Origin: Streptococcus sp. S1
GTDB taxonomy: Bacteria > Bacillota > Bacilli > Lactobacillales > Streptococcaceae
DNA: 64,000 nt
Reading direction: 5' to 3'
Assembly: GCF_034137685.1 (NCBI RefSeq)
Contig: NZ_CP139418.1
Span: 1,515,001-1,579,000, forward strand
Positions 6,991-17,697 of this stretch are shown here, piece after piece; position 1 is the stretch's first letter; each line of letters starts with the position of its first letter. The notes beneath the pieces were generated by a model that was not told the origin of the DNA, made no database searches, and worked only from the letters and a program-made list of their open reading frames with translations. The translations under genes were made by a program, and so were the position numbers.

Positions 6991-7399
6991 ATGATTCCTC
7001 CTTGGTATCCCTGATACCAGCAAACGTTCATAGAAGAACAGCAAGGGTTGACAACTAGTTTTGATGGGGTCTTTTATAAATATCCGACAAAACTATGCTA
7101 ACAGTATACTCCTTTGTGAAAAAAGTGTCAAACTCTGGTCTTTTTTTTCTAAAATAATTTTAACGTTATATTATCTTTATTTAGTAATAACTTAACTGAT
7201 AAATAGGATGCTGAGTAGGGTTTCTAATCTTAACAAAAACAGTCATATTGCCTATTGTTTTGAGGATAAATTGAATAACCTACCTAAACCAGTTCAATAC
7301 ATTATTGCGATCATTATTTCTTCATCGTCTTTTACATTTCTTACAACTTGTTTTAAGTTAGAACGTACGAAGCTCTCTTTAGCTGATACAGTATTTTAA
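6991..7399. other. Intergenic region upstream of acetoin reductase, no gene
   Basis: This AT-rich interval separates the acetoin reductase start from the repeat at 7400. A TTTGTGAAAAAAGTGTCAAA stretch near 7113 resembles one half of a Rex (redox repressor) site, but its second half is poor. The 63-codon plus-strand reading frame at 7208-7399 has no ribosome-binding site or family resemblance and is not called. Confidence 0.5.
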
Positions 7400-7580
7400 A
7401 AGAGGCTGGGACAAAAGTCTTAGCCTCTCAATTGTCTTTGGATTATCGAGCAAGACGCAGTGGTTGAGTGGGCTCTACTACGCTGATTTTATCAGCTTTT
7501 ACAGCCCTACTCAACTGTGCGGAGGTGGGACGACGAAATCGAATTCTAACGAATGACCGATTTCTGTCCCACTCTCTTTC
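7400..7580. repeat. MITE-like streptococcal interspersed repeat
   Basis: The element has imperfect terminal inverted repeats: AGAGGCTGGGACAAAAGTC at the left, and the reverse complement of the right end reads AGAGAGTGGGACAGAAATC. The interior contains the inner inverted repeat GTTGAGTGGG/CCTACTCAAC and a GCTGATTTTATCAGC hairpin. I recognise this type of roughly 170-bp sequence from intergenic regions of many oral streptococci. It carries no coding sequence. Its right hairpin arm and the adjoining T-rich stretch could also terminate glpF transcription. Confidence 0.65.
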
Positions 7581-7586
7581 TTTTTT

Positions 7587-8288
7587 TTAAAACATTTTAA
7601 ATACTGCAACTGCTAATACTGCGCCAATGATTGGACCAACCACTGGGATCCAAGCGTAACCCCAGTCACCATCTCCTTTGTTAGGAATAGGAAGGAGGCT
7701 GTGCATGATACGAGGTCCTAGGTCACGAGCTGGGTTGAGAGCGGAGCCTGTAGTTCCACCGAGAGACAAACCAATCCCTGCAATCAAGGTACCAACAGCA
7801 AAAGTACCAAGCCCTGCTTGAAGGTCATAAAGACCAAGCGCAAAGATAGTTAGTAGCAAGACAAAGGTTCCAAGGATTTCACTGATGAGGTTTGAAGTAG
7901 TGTCCTTAATTGCTGGACCAGTACTGAATGTTCCAAGGATATTTCCAGGATTTTCTTCTGCTAAGTAATGCGGTTTGAACTGCAACCAGACAAGGACTTG
8001 ACCGACCATGGCTCCGGCAAATTGTGCAAGGATATAAGGAATGACAGATGCCCAAGCTAGGCCACCATTAAGAGCAATCCCAATTGTTACTGCAGGGTTC
8101 AAATGGGCCGGACTTAACTTACCAGAGATGAAGGCTGCGACAGCAACCGCAATCCCCCAACCAAGAGTAATGACGATCCAACCTGAGTTGTGGCTTTTCG
8201 TTTTTGGAAGAACCACTCCTGCTACAACCCCATTTCCCAGAAGAATGAGGATTAAGGTTCCTAAAAATTCACCAAATAATTCTTTCAT
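7587..8288 (-). CDS. glpF: Glycerol facilitator (MIP/aquaporin family)
   Basis: The 233-aa membrane channel has six transmembrane helices and the two half-helix motifs HLNPAV and ALNPARD; NPARD is the form seen in glycerol facilitators. GYAWIPVVGP in the last helix is also typical. It admits glycerol for GlpK. It is the last gene of the glpK-glpO-glpF cluster; the gap after glpO is 70 bp. The stop lies next to the MITE-like repeat. Confidence 0.95.
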   Translation of the reverse strand: MKELFGEFLGTLILILLGNGVVAGVVLPKTKSHNSGWIVITLGWGIAVAVAAFISGKLSPAHLNPAVTIGIALNGGLAWASVIPYILAQFAGAMVGQVLVWLQFKPHYLAEENPGNILGTFSTGPAIKDTTSNLISEILGTFVLLLTIFALGLYDLQAGLGTFAVGTLIAGIGLSLGGTTGSALNPARDLGPRIMHSLLPIPNKGDGDWGYAWIPVVGPIIGAVLAVAVFKMF

Positions 8289-8358
8289 ATGATTTAATTC
8301 TCCATTATAAAGAGGGGAAGGTTAGACAGTCTTCTTTCCAACCCCTTTTTTGTTTTTC

Positions 8359-10185
8359 TTAGTTTTTTAATGCTTCCAAGTCATTGTTTTCCAAAGCGAC
8401 TTGCAAGTCTTTGCGGTAGCCAACTTTTTCTTCTTCTGACCATTCATAGAAGCGGCCCATTTCATCCAAAACAGGTTCGATCATCGCATCTAAGCTATCC
8501 CGCATAAAGAGCATGTGGTTGGTACGACGAAGAAGGAAATCAACTGGGCTGAGTGCCAATTCATTGCGCATTGCATAGTGAAGTGACAAGGTATCTGCTA
8601 GGCTCAATCCAGGTGCTTGTTCCACGCTATGAGCAAGGGCGAAGACCTTAGGTGCATTGGAACCGTATAGGTTAGCTAGGTAGTGAGCTTCCTTGCTATC
8701 CAAGCCACGAGATACGCCAAGTTGAGCAAAGGCTTCGATTTCAGAATCCACGTTCGTTGGGTTAATTTCTCCACCTGATACTGGATAGGTCTTAGAGTTA
8801 ATCAATTTGAACTGACGGTCGAACTCTTCCTTGAGAATGGTCAAGACACGCTCCATCGCTCCTTCAGCCATCTTGCGGTAGTCTGTAATCTTCCCACCAG
8901 CCAGGGTCAAAAGACCATTGTCATCGCGATCAAGGCTTGATCCACGAGAAACAGCAGATGGATCCAAATGTTTTTCAGAAGTGCTACCTTCCAAGTAGCT
9001 GATTGCTGATTCAACATCTTCACGCGATTTTTCTTTAGAAAGATAGCCTTCAACTGTTGCAATCAAAGCATTAAAGCTCTCATCACTGATAGTGCCGTTG
9101 TTTCCACCATTGTAGTCAGAAGCACTGTTTCCTGAGATCAACGGACGAAGACCAGCCCAGCTACTTTCGATATCATCGATGGTGATGTGAGCTTCTGGGA
9201 AGCGGTTATTCACGATTCCTAACAAGTAGTCGACATCTTCTTGAGTTACTGTTGGATGCTCTAAGTCACCAGTGTAGTCCGTGTCAGTCGTTCCGAAGTA
9301 AGTTTTGTTTTCACGTGGCAAGACGAAGACCATCCGACCGTCTCCAAGACCAGTATCGAAGTAGACTGGTTGAGAAACTTTGATCTTGCTTGAATCTACG
9401 ACCAAGTGAACACCCTTGGTTGGACGCATCTGTGAATGCTGCTCTCCATTATTTGAGAGATTACGCACTTTATCGCTCCAAGGTCCAGTTGTATTAATCA
9501 CCAAACGAGCCTTGATTTCAAAAACTTGATCAGTCAAGAGATCACGCGCCACTACACCTGTAATCTTGCCAGATTCATCAAAGAGGAATCCTTCTGCTTT
9601 TACGTGGTTGGCGATGAGAGCCCCATCTTGGTTGGCACGTTTGATATTTTCAATCACCAAACGAGCATCGTTGTTACGGAAGTCTAGATATACCCCACCA
9701 CCGACAAGACCTTCTTGTTTCAACTCAGGCTCACGAGCCAACACTTCTTCCTTGGTCAAGACCTTGTTGGCAGCTGGTGTATTGCTTACACCTGCCAAGA
9801 GGTCATAGAGGTCCATGGCTACCTTGAGACGGAAGAGGCTAAAAGTTGCCCCATCTTCATCATAGACTGGTAAGAGCATTGGGTCTGGTTTTGGAATATG
9901 AGGAGCAATTTGTTGAACTACTGCACGCTCTGAAACCGTATCTGATACCACTTCTACGTCAAATTGTTTGAGGTAACGAAGTCCACCGTAGACCAATTTT
10001 GTTGAACGGCTAGATGTCCCTTCCGCAAAGTCCTGCATCTCAATCAAACCAGTTTCAAGACCACTTGCTGCTGCCTGCAAGGCTACACCAGCACCTGTGA
10101 TTCCCCCCCCGATGATCAAAAGATCCAGGGTGCGTTCTTGCATTTTCTTAATCGATAATTCACGAGTTTTCTTTGAAAATTCCAT
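8359..10185 (-). CDS. glpO: Alpha-glycerophosphate oxidase
   Basis: The 608-aa FAD enzyme has the dinucleotide-binding motif LLIIGGGITGAGVALQ (about residues 23-38) and EGTSSRSTKLVYGGLRYL, characteristic of GlpO/GlpD. It oxidises glycerol-3-phosphate to dihydroxyacetone phosphate and reduces O2 to H2O2, an important peroxide source in streptococci. The length includes the roughly 50-residue insert that separates streptococcal GlpO from GlpD (the GNNGTISDESFNALIATVEGY area). It is flanked by glpK and glpF on the same strand. Confidence 0.96.
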   Translation of the reverse strand: MEFSKKTRELSIKKMQERTLDLLIIGGGITGAGVALQAAASGLETGLIEMQDFAEGTSSRSTKLVYGGLRYLKQFDVEVVSDTVSERAVVQQIAPHIPKPDPMLLPVYDEDGATFSLFRLKVAMDLYDLLAGVSNTPAANKVLTKEEVLAREPELKQEGLVGGGVYLDFRNNDARLVIENIKRANQDGALIANHVKAEGFLFDESGKITGVVARDLLTDQVFEIKARLVINTTGPWSDKVRNLSNNGEQHSQMRPTKGVHLVVDSSKIKVSQPVYFDTGLGDGRMVFVLPRENKTYFGTTDTDYTGDLEHPTVTQEDVDYLLGIVNNRFPEAHITIDDIESSWAGLRPLISGNSASDYNGGNNGTISDESFNALIATVEGYLSKEKSREDVESAISYLEGSTSEKHLDPSAVSRGSSLDRDDNGLLTLAGGKITDYRKMAEGAMERVLTILKEEFDRQFKLINSKTYPVSGGEINPTNVDSEIEAFAQLGVSRGLDSKEAHYLANLYGSNAPKVFALAHSVEQAPGLSLADTLSLHYAMRNELALSPVDFLLRRTNHMLFMRDSLDAMIEPVLDEMGRFYEWSEEEKVGYRKDLQVALENNDLEALKN

Positions 10186-10218
10186 AATTCTTCACTTTCT
10201 ATCCTACTGAAGTCTTGA

Positions 10219-11856
<1,638 letters not shown>

Positions 11857-11921
11857 TCAGAACCCTTGTTTCATAAGGATTTCTAAGACTTAGAAAAAAT
11901 GAAATTTTTAGAAAAATCTAA

Positions 11922-11965
11922 TAAAAAAGCTAGGCAGAACAATTCGTTTAGAATCTGTTCTTCCT
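11922..11965 (-). terminator. Terminator of the Mga-like regulator
   Basis: A 10-bp stem (11932-11941 with 11956-11965, one mismatch) is followed on the minus strand by a run of six Ts. Confidence 0.75.
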
Positions 11966-12040
11966 AACCTCAATTTTTTAATTACTACTAATTCAGCTCA
12001 ATAATATCATAAAAGTCTCATCAAGCATTGAATAGCTTTA

Positions 12041-13477
12041 TTAACCTTCTTCTTGGTAGATCATCTGGCGAATATTGGCTAGATCGATCATATCTAAATC
12101 ATATTTTAAATAATAGACAGGAATCCGCTGGGTAAGACTAATCGGATTGTTGGTCACGATCAAATCGTAATCTGAAGCTGGATCAACGGCTTCAATGGTA
12201 ATAAAACGATTGTACTCTAAGTAGCGCTTGAGGACTTCTGTCATCCGTGTATAACCTAAATAGCCCACTGTTAAGTCTAAGCCGATCTTAATTTGTCTCC
12301 CACTATTTTCCGCGATATAATCCATTAACTGGAGCCACTCCCACTTGATTTTTTTATCCAGAGCTGTCCCTTGGCAAAAGATCGGAAGTTTGCTAAAGAT
12401 AGTGTCTGCTACTTCTCTATAATCATGACTACTAAAGACATAAGGATTGTGGCTTTCAAGTTGGTACTTATACTTGTCTTGAAGAAGGTAGCCTGTAAAA
12501 AGATAGACCTGTCCACAAATTTGACTCAATTCATAGGTCACAGGGCCTTCGATATAATCCCCTAATAACTTCTGCGTTTTCATCTCTTGAATGAGTTGCG
12601 TTGTCAAATTACCAATCTCTCCCCCAAAGCCTAAGATGTACTCCATAGTATGAAGCGGGAGGATCCGATGGGTGACAAGGAAAGCAAAGAGGACTAACAT
12701 CTCTCCATCTTCATGGCTAAGAGCGATATGTTTCCCAGAAAAGAGCTGGTTTACCCGACGAAACAAGCGTTGGTAAAAAATGTTGTCCGTATAGCCCTTC
12801 ATCTTCTGTTCAATTTCTTGAAACTGACAGGCATTGATCTTAAGTCGTTGCTGGGTAATGTGGGACCAGAGAACAAAATCCAAACGTTGGCCTTGAGACA
12901 ACTGGGCACCACAGAGCTCTTCTAGGGTTTCAATTTCGGTTTGTCTTTCTTTCTTGGCAAGTTCTTGTTTCCAGTCTGCACTAGCCCAAACCTTTCGTAG
13001 CAAACCAAAATAAAAATAACGAATTTTATGTTCAGGTCCCTTGAGGCGCCCATTTTGAATTGAAATAGAGAACTCAGTTAATAATTTATTCAAGCCAGAA
13101 ATATGACGCCCTAGTGTGGCTTCACTAATCAAGAGTTCCTGAGCTAATTGTTGAGCTTGAAATTGACCATGATAAAGCAAATAGATCAATAGTTGGTACT
13201 TGATAGCATTGTCCAAAAAAGCCCGTCGAATGTCACGCCCCTTTGTATCCGAACCCACAAGAAGGCGAAAATTTTCATCTTCTCGTTCAATGGAAAGGGC
13301 CAGCTGATTCTCTTTGGCCTTGTCATTGATCAATGCAAGATATTTGTTCAAGGTTGCTTTGGAAAAATCTGTCTCCGCCATCACTTCTGACAGACTGCTT
13401 GGAGAATGTTGCTGCAGATGAGACAGGATTAAAAACTGCCCACCCTCACTTTTTTCCATTAAATCAGCTAAATGCAT
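12041..13477 (-). CDS. Mga/PRD-like transcriptional regulator
   Basis: The 478-aa protein resembles the Mga/AtxA group. An N-terminal winged-helix segment (SLSEVMAETDFSKATLNKYLALI) is followed by a second HTH (LAQELLISEATLGRHISGLNKLL), then two helical PRD-like domains and a C-terminal EIIB-like part (AVDPASDYDLIVTNN). The ATG at 13475-13477 (MHLADLMEKSEGG) is preferred; a start 29 codons upstream adds residues unlike the family and overlaps a promoter-like sequence. It lies next to glpK, as in S. pneumoniae, and could respond to sugar or glycerol status. That role is inferred from position. Confidence 0.75.
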   Translation of the reverse strand: MHLADLMEKSEGGQFLILSHLQQHSPSSLSEVMAETDFSKATLNKYLALINDKAKENQLALSIEREDENFRLLVGSDTKGRDIRRAFLDNAIKYQLLIYLLYHGQFQAQQLAQELLISEATLGRHISGLNKLLTEFSISIQNGRLKGPEHKIRYFYFGLLRKVWASADWKQELAKKERQTEIETLEELCGAQLSQGQRLDFVLWSHITQQRLKINACQFQEIEQKMKGYTDNIFYQRLFRRVNQLFSGKHIALSHEDGEMLVLFAFLVTHRILPLHTMEYILGFGGEIGNLTTQLIQEMKTQKLLGDYIEGPVTYELSQICGQVYLFTGYLLQDKYKYQLESHNPYVFSSHDYREVADTIFSKLPIFCQGTALDKKIKWEWLQLMDYIAENSGRQIKIGLDLTVGYLGYTRMTEVLKRYLEYNRFITIEAVDPASDYDLIVTNNPISLTQRIPVYYLKYDLDMIDLANIRQMIYQEEG

Positions 13478-13565
13478 TTTCAGAAAACCCTTATATTGTT
13501 CTATCTTTAGAGTACCATAATTTGGCCAAAAGAAAAAACAATCTGTTTCTATCCTCGTCGGCAAA

Positions 13566-13591
13566 AGAAAAAAGAGCCCTAAAGCTCTTTT
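13566..13591 (-). terminator. Terminator of the ankyrin gene
   Basis: An AAAGAGC/GCTCTTT hairpin, followed on the minus strand by TTTTTTCTTTT, separates the ankyrin gene from the regulator downstream. Confidence 0.75.
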
Positions 13592-13624
13592 AACTAGTAT
13601 TTCAAATGCTTATCAAGATCTGCT

Positions 13625-14284
13625 TTAATCCAACCGATTTAAGAACTCCATGGTCGGACTGTCCTGGTAAAGTTCTTTTAGAGGAATCTTATGATAGGCA
13701 GAAATCTCTTCCGATGTCACACCGTAACGAATCAAGAGATCATAAATACGATTTAAATCATGACGTAATTCATCCGTAATGAGGACATTATCGCTCGTTT
13801 CTTTTGTTTTCCAATAATAAGAGGGTAGAACTTCCTTGGTTTCTATTAAAATAGTTTGCAATAAAGTTCCTCTATGACTATCCTTCTGAGAGATATCTGC
13901 TCCAAGTTCTAACATTTTTTTAAAAACCTTGAAGGATTGGTCAGCCTTTTCCTTAGACGAATACAACTGATATTGACCATTCCAACGTTTGATCATGCGC
14001 CTGCAGTCAAATACAGCTCTTCCACCGGCCGTTTGGATGACCGGTTGACAAAATGGATTCAGCTCTGTTGGTTCTTCGATAAAGTTAAGATCTGCCCCTC
14101 TATCAATGAGTAAGTCCGCAATATCTAAATGTCCCGATTTAATAGCGACTTGAAGAAGGGATTGGCCTTGATCTCTTTTAGGTTTGTCACCCGAAACAGC
14201 ATTGACTTCTTCAGGCTTTCTATCCAATATCTGACGGACAGCCTCTATATCACCCCTTCTCAATAACTGAAAGGTTTTTTGCAT
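13625..14284 (-). CDS. Ankyrin-repeat protein
   Basis: This 219-aa soluble protein has two recognisable ankyrin units near the N-terminus: FQLLRRGDIEAVRQILDRKP, and SLLQVAIKSGHLDIADLLIDRGADLNF. A further unit (VFKKMLELGADISQKDSHRGTLLQTIL) lies around residue 120-150. There is no signal peptide. The bound partner is unknown. Bacterial ankyrin proteins of this size often occur among immunity genes of polymorphic-toxin systems, which would fit the neighbourhood; this is inference. It is monocistronic with its own terminator. Confidence 0.8.
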   Translation of the reverse strand: MQKTFQLLRRGDIEAVRQILDRKPEEVNAVSGDKPKRDQGQSLLQVAIKSGHLDIADLLIDRGADLNFIEEPTELNPFCQPVIQTAGGRAVFDCRRMIKRWNGQYQLYSSKEKADQSFKVFKKMLELGADISQKDSHRGTLLQTILIETKEVLPSYYWKTKETSDNVLITDELRHDLNRIYDLLIRYGVTSEEISAYHKIPLKELYQDSPTMEFLNRLD

Positions 14285-14435
14285 GGTCTTTCCCCTCTCA
14301 TATTACGGATCAGAATGACACTGTTGTTAAATTTTGTCCCATCTATGATTTCTTCGTTACATTGATTATATCACTTTACAGACTCCTATATGATGGATTG
14401 TGTCATTAGCTAAACAGTTTTATTTTATCACCTGA

Positions 14436-14470
14436 TAAAAAAGAAACCTCCCATCGAAATTGGATGAGAG
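14436..14470 (-). terminator. Terminator of the CPBP gene
   Basis: CTCCCATC/GATGAGAG pairs with one mismatch and is followed by a T-run on the minus strand, just past the stop at 14484. Confidence 0.7.
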
Positions 14471-14483
14471 ATTGAAAGCTTTT

Positions 14484-15234
14484 TTATGATTTTCGTATAG
14501 CTACTAGCCAAGAGGCTAATAGAATTTCAAAAATAACCAGAAGAATAATCTGAGTAAGTGAACTCTGAACTAGCATGAGAACAGCCAGACTATCGATCAG
14601 CATATGAGCGAGGATACAGGGAACAGCTCCTTTCGAATACTCCTTGAGAGCTCCAAATAGGAAGGTATTCCCTAAAATCATCAGGTAAAAAATGAGATAG
14701 TTGGACGAACCTGCTGTAATCCAAGGAAGTTGATAGATAGGGATATGCCAGAGGAACCAAACAAGGGAAAGTGCCATCATTTTAGATACAAAGTGCTTGC
14801 TAAAGGAAAGATGCTCTTGTAAAAACCAACGCCATCCAACTTCTTCTAGACCTCCATATAAAAAAGTCCATGGGAAATACAGGAAGAAGGCCAAGAGGGA
14901 GTTCCCTGTAATGCTAACATTCATGAGCAAGAATGAGATCCCATAATAGATGACTGGAATTAGCAAAGTTAGAAACCAAGTCTTGGTGCTCTCTTTCTGT
15001 AAAAAAGTTTGTTTGAAAAATTCTCCAAGGGATCTGGTTTCACCTAAGACGATGGAAAAGCAAATAGCCGTTATCATAGGAATCGAATTCATCAGGATGA
15101 AAAGCAAAGAGCCTCCCAAACTCCTTCCATCTGAGAAAAACCATAGTTCAACTTTGCCCTACTAGAAAAGTAGCAAGGAGGGCAGTTACCGAATACCAGA
15201 AGGCAACGCCTTGTTCTAAAAATATTTTTTTCAT
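14484..15234 (-). pseudogene. CPBP-family membrane metalloprotease, frameshifted
   Basis: The long frame encodes a multi-pass protein with the CPBP (Abi) motifs EEVGWRW, FLWHIP and LAHMLIDS, expected to be glutamic-type intramembrane endopeptidase sites. Its first usable start (TTG, 15119) cuts off the first helix. Upstream, another frame begins with GGAGG and an ATG at 15232-15234 and reads MKKIFLEQGVAFWYSVTALL up to LVGQS-stop. One extra base in the A-tract (plus-strand TTT, 15153-15155) explains the break: removing it joins LVGQ to VELWFF and restores one protein of about 249 aa. Members are often bacteriocin self-immunity or membrane-processing proteins. It could be a sequencing error. 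Confidence 0.7.
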
Positions 15235-15275
15235 TTTTCCTCCGTAACGGGATAATCAATTAGATAGATTGCACC

Positions 15276-16139
15276 CTAATCCGCATCGACCCAAAGATGG
15301 TATTGTTCACAATGGAGACATCGAAAGAGGTAGCCACACATGTCACCATCCTTGACTAAGTATTCAGCCACATCCTGAAATTCATCACGCGCCTCATATT
15401 CTTCCAAAACTTGCTCTGCAATGCCCATCTCTTCCAGTTCACGAGTGCCAACTGTCCCCATATAGGCACAGTAGTCTTGGCAACAGGAGAGCCAATATTC
15501 GCCCTGCCAGCTACTATAGCCTGGAGTTTGACAGAAGAGGAGCTGGTCTTTTTCCTTATCCATTACCCCTTGCCAATCAGCATCTTGGATAAACTCTGCT
15601 TCAAACTTTTGGGCAGCACGACCAGTAGAAATACAAGTTGGACAAAGATGTCTTATCTCTTCTACACAATAAGGTCTCAGAGCATAATAGATGGTGTGAT
15701 CTTCCCCACACGAAGGGCAGGTCTTAGGCTCGCCTTCCTTAAAGGAACCCGTCGCTAGTGGATCCGGATGATAGCGGAAGGTTGGCAATTCACTGACTTT
15801 CTCCTTATGAGCCTCTTTTTCTTTTTCGGTCAAGGGACGAGAGAGAGCAAAACGATCTCCATGACTATGACTCATCTTTTCTAAGGTAAAAAGTTTCTTA
15901 ACTTGCTTACGATCTGACTTGTCGACAAGCCCCAAAAAGAGCGTATAAGCACTGGCATATAAGCCCAACTCTTGGTAGACATCCACCAAGACCTGCTTAG
16001 CTTCTGGAGTTTCCAGTAAGTTCAGCCGATCCGCAAATTCATAGAGAGCTAGGACGCTGGATGAATCCTTATCTTGCGCTTGGAACTGCTTTTTCAAGTG
16101 GATATATTCTTTCATAGAGTCGTTCATAGAATTGCTCAC
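15276..16139 (-). CDS. CbrC-family protein (copy 1)
   Basis: The 287-aa cytosolic protein has two parts. Residues 1-100 are helical and unassigned. From TFRYHPDPLATGSFKEGE onward it is a CbrC (UPF0167) domain with cysteine pairs CPSCG and CPTC, a CQTPGYSSWQGEYWL core and CLHC near the end, likely zinc ligands. CbrC was named for colicin E2 tolerance in E. coli; the biochemical role is unknown. A close paralogue of the same architecture lies at 29086-29937. The start follows CGAAAGTGAGC and has no strong ribosome-binding site; an internal ATG at residue 5 is an alternative. Confidence 0.8.
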   Translation of the reverse strand: MSNSMNDSMKEYIHLKKQFQAQDKDSSSVLALYEFADRLNLLETPEAKQVLVDVYQELGLYASAYTLFLGLVDKSDRKQVKKLFTLEKMSHSHGDRFALSRPLTEKEKEAHKEKVSELPTFRYHPDPLATGSFKEGEPKTCPSCGEDHTIYYALRPYCVEEIRHLCPTCISTGRAAQKFEAEFIQDADWQGVMDKEKDQLLFCQTPGYSSWQGEYWLSCCQDYCAYMGTVGTRELEEMGIAEQVLEEYEARDEFQDVAEYLVKDGDMCGYLFRCLHCEQYHLWVDAD

Positions 16140-16181
16140 TTTCGTTTTTACAGAGAATTAAATCTTGGTGTCATTTCTATT

Positions 16182-16595
16182 CTAGCGCTGAAAATGTACT
16201 TTAAAGCCATACTTACCAGCATTTAGCTTGAGTTTTTCAACCAGCACTTCATTCCGCTTGCTTCTACCAAAAAAGAAAGGTATGGTCTTTCCATTTCTGA
16301 GTTCGATATAGAAAGCGTAGCGACTTCCACCACCAGCGCGACCACGAAGCAACAAGTAGCTTAGCTGCTTAATCTCTTTCAGTGGGATCATTCGCCGACT
16401 GAAACACCAAGGCTCATGAATGTAGAAGATACCATAGCTAATATGAAAAGGGGCAAAGAAGGGACCGCCACTACGTTTCACGATTAGTCTTCTTCTCAGG
16501 AAAAGGAGAAGACTGAAAAAGAGCAAGAAAACTAGCACAAATAGAATCGGAGCACTCTCCATCATCTTTCTAATTTCTAACACGCTACCCTGCAT
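16182..16595 (-). CDS. Small membrane protein, unknown function
   Basis: The 137-aa protein has one clear transmembrane helix (ILFVLVFLLFFSLLLFL, residues 17-33) followed by a basic stretch and a soluble domain with alternating hydrophobic strands (RYAFYIELRNGKTIPFFFG). That layout resembles small bacterial PH-like membrane proteins, but no family is assigned. The start is uncertain because the ribosome-binding site is weak; M11 or M12 are alternatives. It begins 3 bases after the stop of the DUF4300 lipoprotein gene, so the two are probably co-transcribed. Confidence 0.6.
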   Translation of the reverse strand: MQGSVLEIRKMMESAPILFVLVFLLFFSLLLFLRRRLIVKRSGGPFFAPFHISYGIFYIHEPWCFSRRMIPLKEIKQLSYLLLRGRAGGGSRYAFYIELRNGKTIPFFFGRSKRNEVLVEKLKLNAGKYGFKVHFQR

Positions 16596-16598
16596 CCT

Positions 16599-17486
16599 CT
16601 ATTTCATTTCAACCCATTTTTCATTGTCCATGATAAAGGGCTTGGCTAGACCTTCACCTGTGTAATCCTGGTATTTGGTCTCCAAGTATTTGTAGACATC
16701 TTCCTTGGTCGCAAACTTGATGGCTTGGTAGGGTTCTTCAAAGGTCAGCTTTTCGATAAAGAGGTAGCCGTCCTTGGTAGGAACCAAGACACCGACGTGA
16801 CCGACAAAAAGGGAATTGCCATCTAGGTTATCATGAACGATAACGGAAAGCATGCGGGCATTTTCATTGAATTTGAAATTGGCAAAATACTCTTCCATCT
16901 TCTTGGCGTGAACCTTGACATCCGTTGTAGCTTCTGTCGGAACCCGTGAATAGAGAATGTTAAAGGCTTCCTTGTCTGCCTCATCGAAGACTTTCCCTTT
17001 TTCAATCGCATCATTGTCCACGAACAAGAGTTCACTATCCGCCTTTTGCTTAGGAATCTCGATGCGATTCTTCAACAAGGTATAACTATTGATCCGGCAG
17101 TTGGTTCCGACGAAATCTCCTTTTTTCTTGGTCCACAAGTCACTAATCTTCTCCACATCGTATTCCGTCTTTTTGAAAGTGCTAAAGTCGCCCGTCAAGC
17201 CAACAGATCCTACGATGTTATCATAGTCCGTTACGAGACCAAGAAACTTGTCTACACTCTCCTGATCCAAATAAGCAGACAAGAGAGCCCGCACTTCTTC
17301 GACACTTTCCTTGCTATTGAGGTTGCTGTATGTTCCCTTGTAGTGCTCCTTGTCTGAAGTGGCCTTTTGGACAGTGGAGCTTTCCCGCTTTTCCTTGGAT
17401 TTCTTTTGGTTGGTCCCACAAGCCGCTAAAGCAAAGATCGCCAAAGCACAGCTAGTAAGGAGCATGATTTTTTTAGATGGTTTCAT
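16599..17486 (-). CDS. DUF4300 family lipoprotein
   Basis: The 295-aa exported lipoprotein has signal peptide MKPSKKIMLLTSCALAIFAL and lipobox LAAC with Cys at residue 23. A low-complexity Lys/Ser/Glu linker follows, then a domain I match to DUF4300. It is anchored outside the membrane. Conserved-looking parts are ALLSAYLDQESVDKFLGLVTDY and VGHVGVLVPTKDGYLFIEKLTFEEPYQAIKFA. The LTFEEPYQA-KF segment recalls papain-like lipoproteins that act on peptides, but catalytic residues cannot be confirmed by eye. The next gene downstream is a small membrane protein. Function unknown. Confidence 0.75.
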   Translation of the reverse strand: MKPSKKIMLLTSCALAIFALAACGTNQKKSKEKRESSTVQKATSDKEHYKGTYSNLNSKESVEEVRALLSAYLDQESVDKFLGLVTDYDNIVGSVGLTGDFSTFKKTEYDVEKISDLWTKKKGDFVGTNCRINSYTLLKNRIEIPKQKADSELLFVDNDAIEKGKVFDEADKEAFNILYSRVPTEATTDVKVHAKKMEEYFANFKFNENARMLSVIVHDNLDGNSLFVGHVGVLVPTKDGYLFIEKLTFEEPYQAIKFATKEDVYKYLETKYQDYTGEGLAKPFIMDNEKWVEMK

Positions 17487-17650
17487 AGTTTGGTTCCTTT
17501 TCTATATACTAAGATGTTTTGTAACATGGAATCGCGTTGGACAACATGATTCATTTCTTTTTCCTATCGAATCTCCTTCTCCTATATTATAGTTTAAAAC
17601 TGACTTAGCTCCAACTATTTTTCACGAAATGAGGAAACTTTATAGGTAGC

Positions 17651-17682
17651 AAAAAAAGAGCTGGCAGACTATCCAGCTCTTC
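17651..17682 (-). terminator. Terminator of the 103-aa gene
   Basis: An AAGAGCTGG/CCAGCTCTT stem is followed on the minus strand by seven Ts, 16 bp past the stop at 17698. Confidence 0.85.
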
Positions 17683-17697
17683 AATGAATAATGAATC

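Noticed and set aside
6991-7010. Possible cre site upstream of acetoin reductase (TGAACGTTTGC)
   Set aside because: The central spacing does not fit the consensus; one base is missing.
7208-7399. 63-codon plus-strand open frame
   Set aside because: No ribosome-binding site, no family resemblance, low-complexity Ser/Ile content and position within an intergenic control region.
13478-13564. Upstream start of the Mga-like regulator
   Set aside because: The extra 29 residues do not resemble the family and cover a promoter-like region; the start at 13475-13477 is better.
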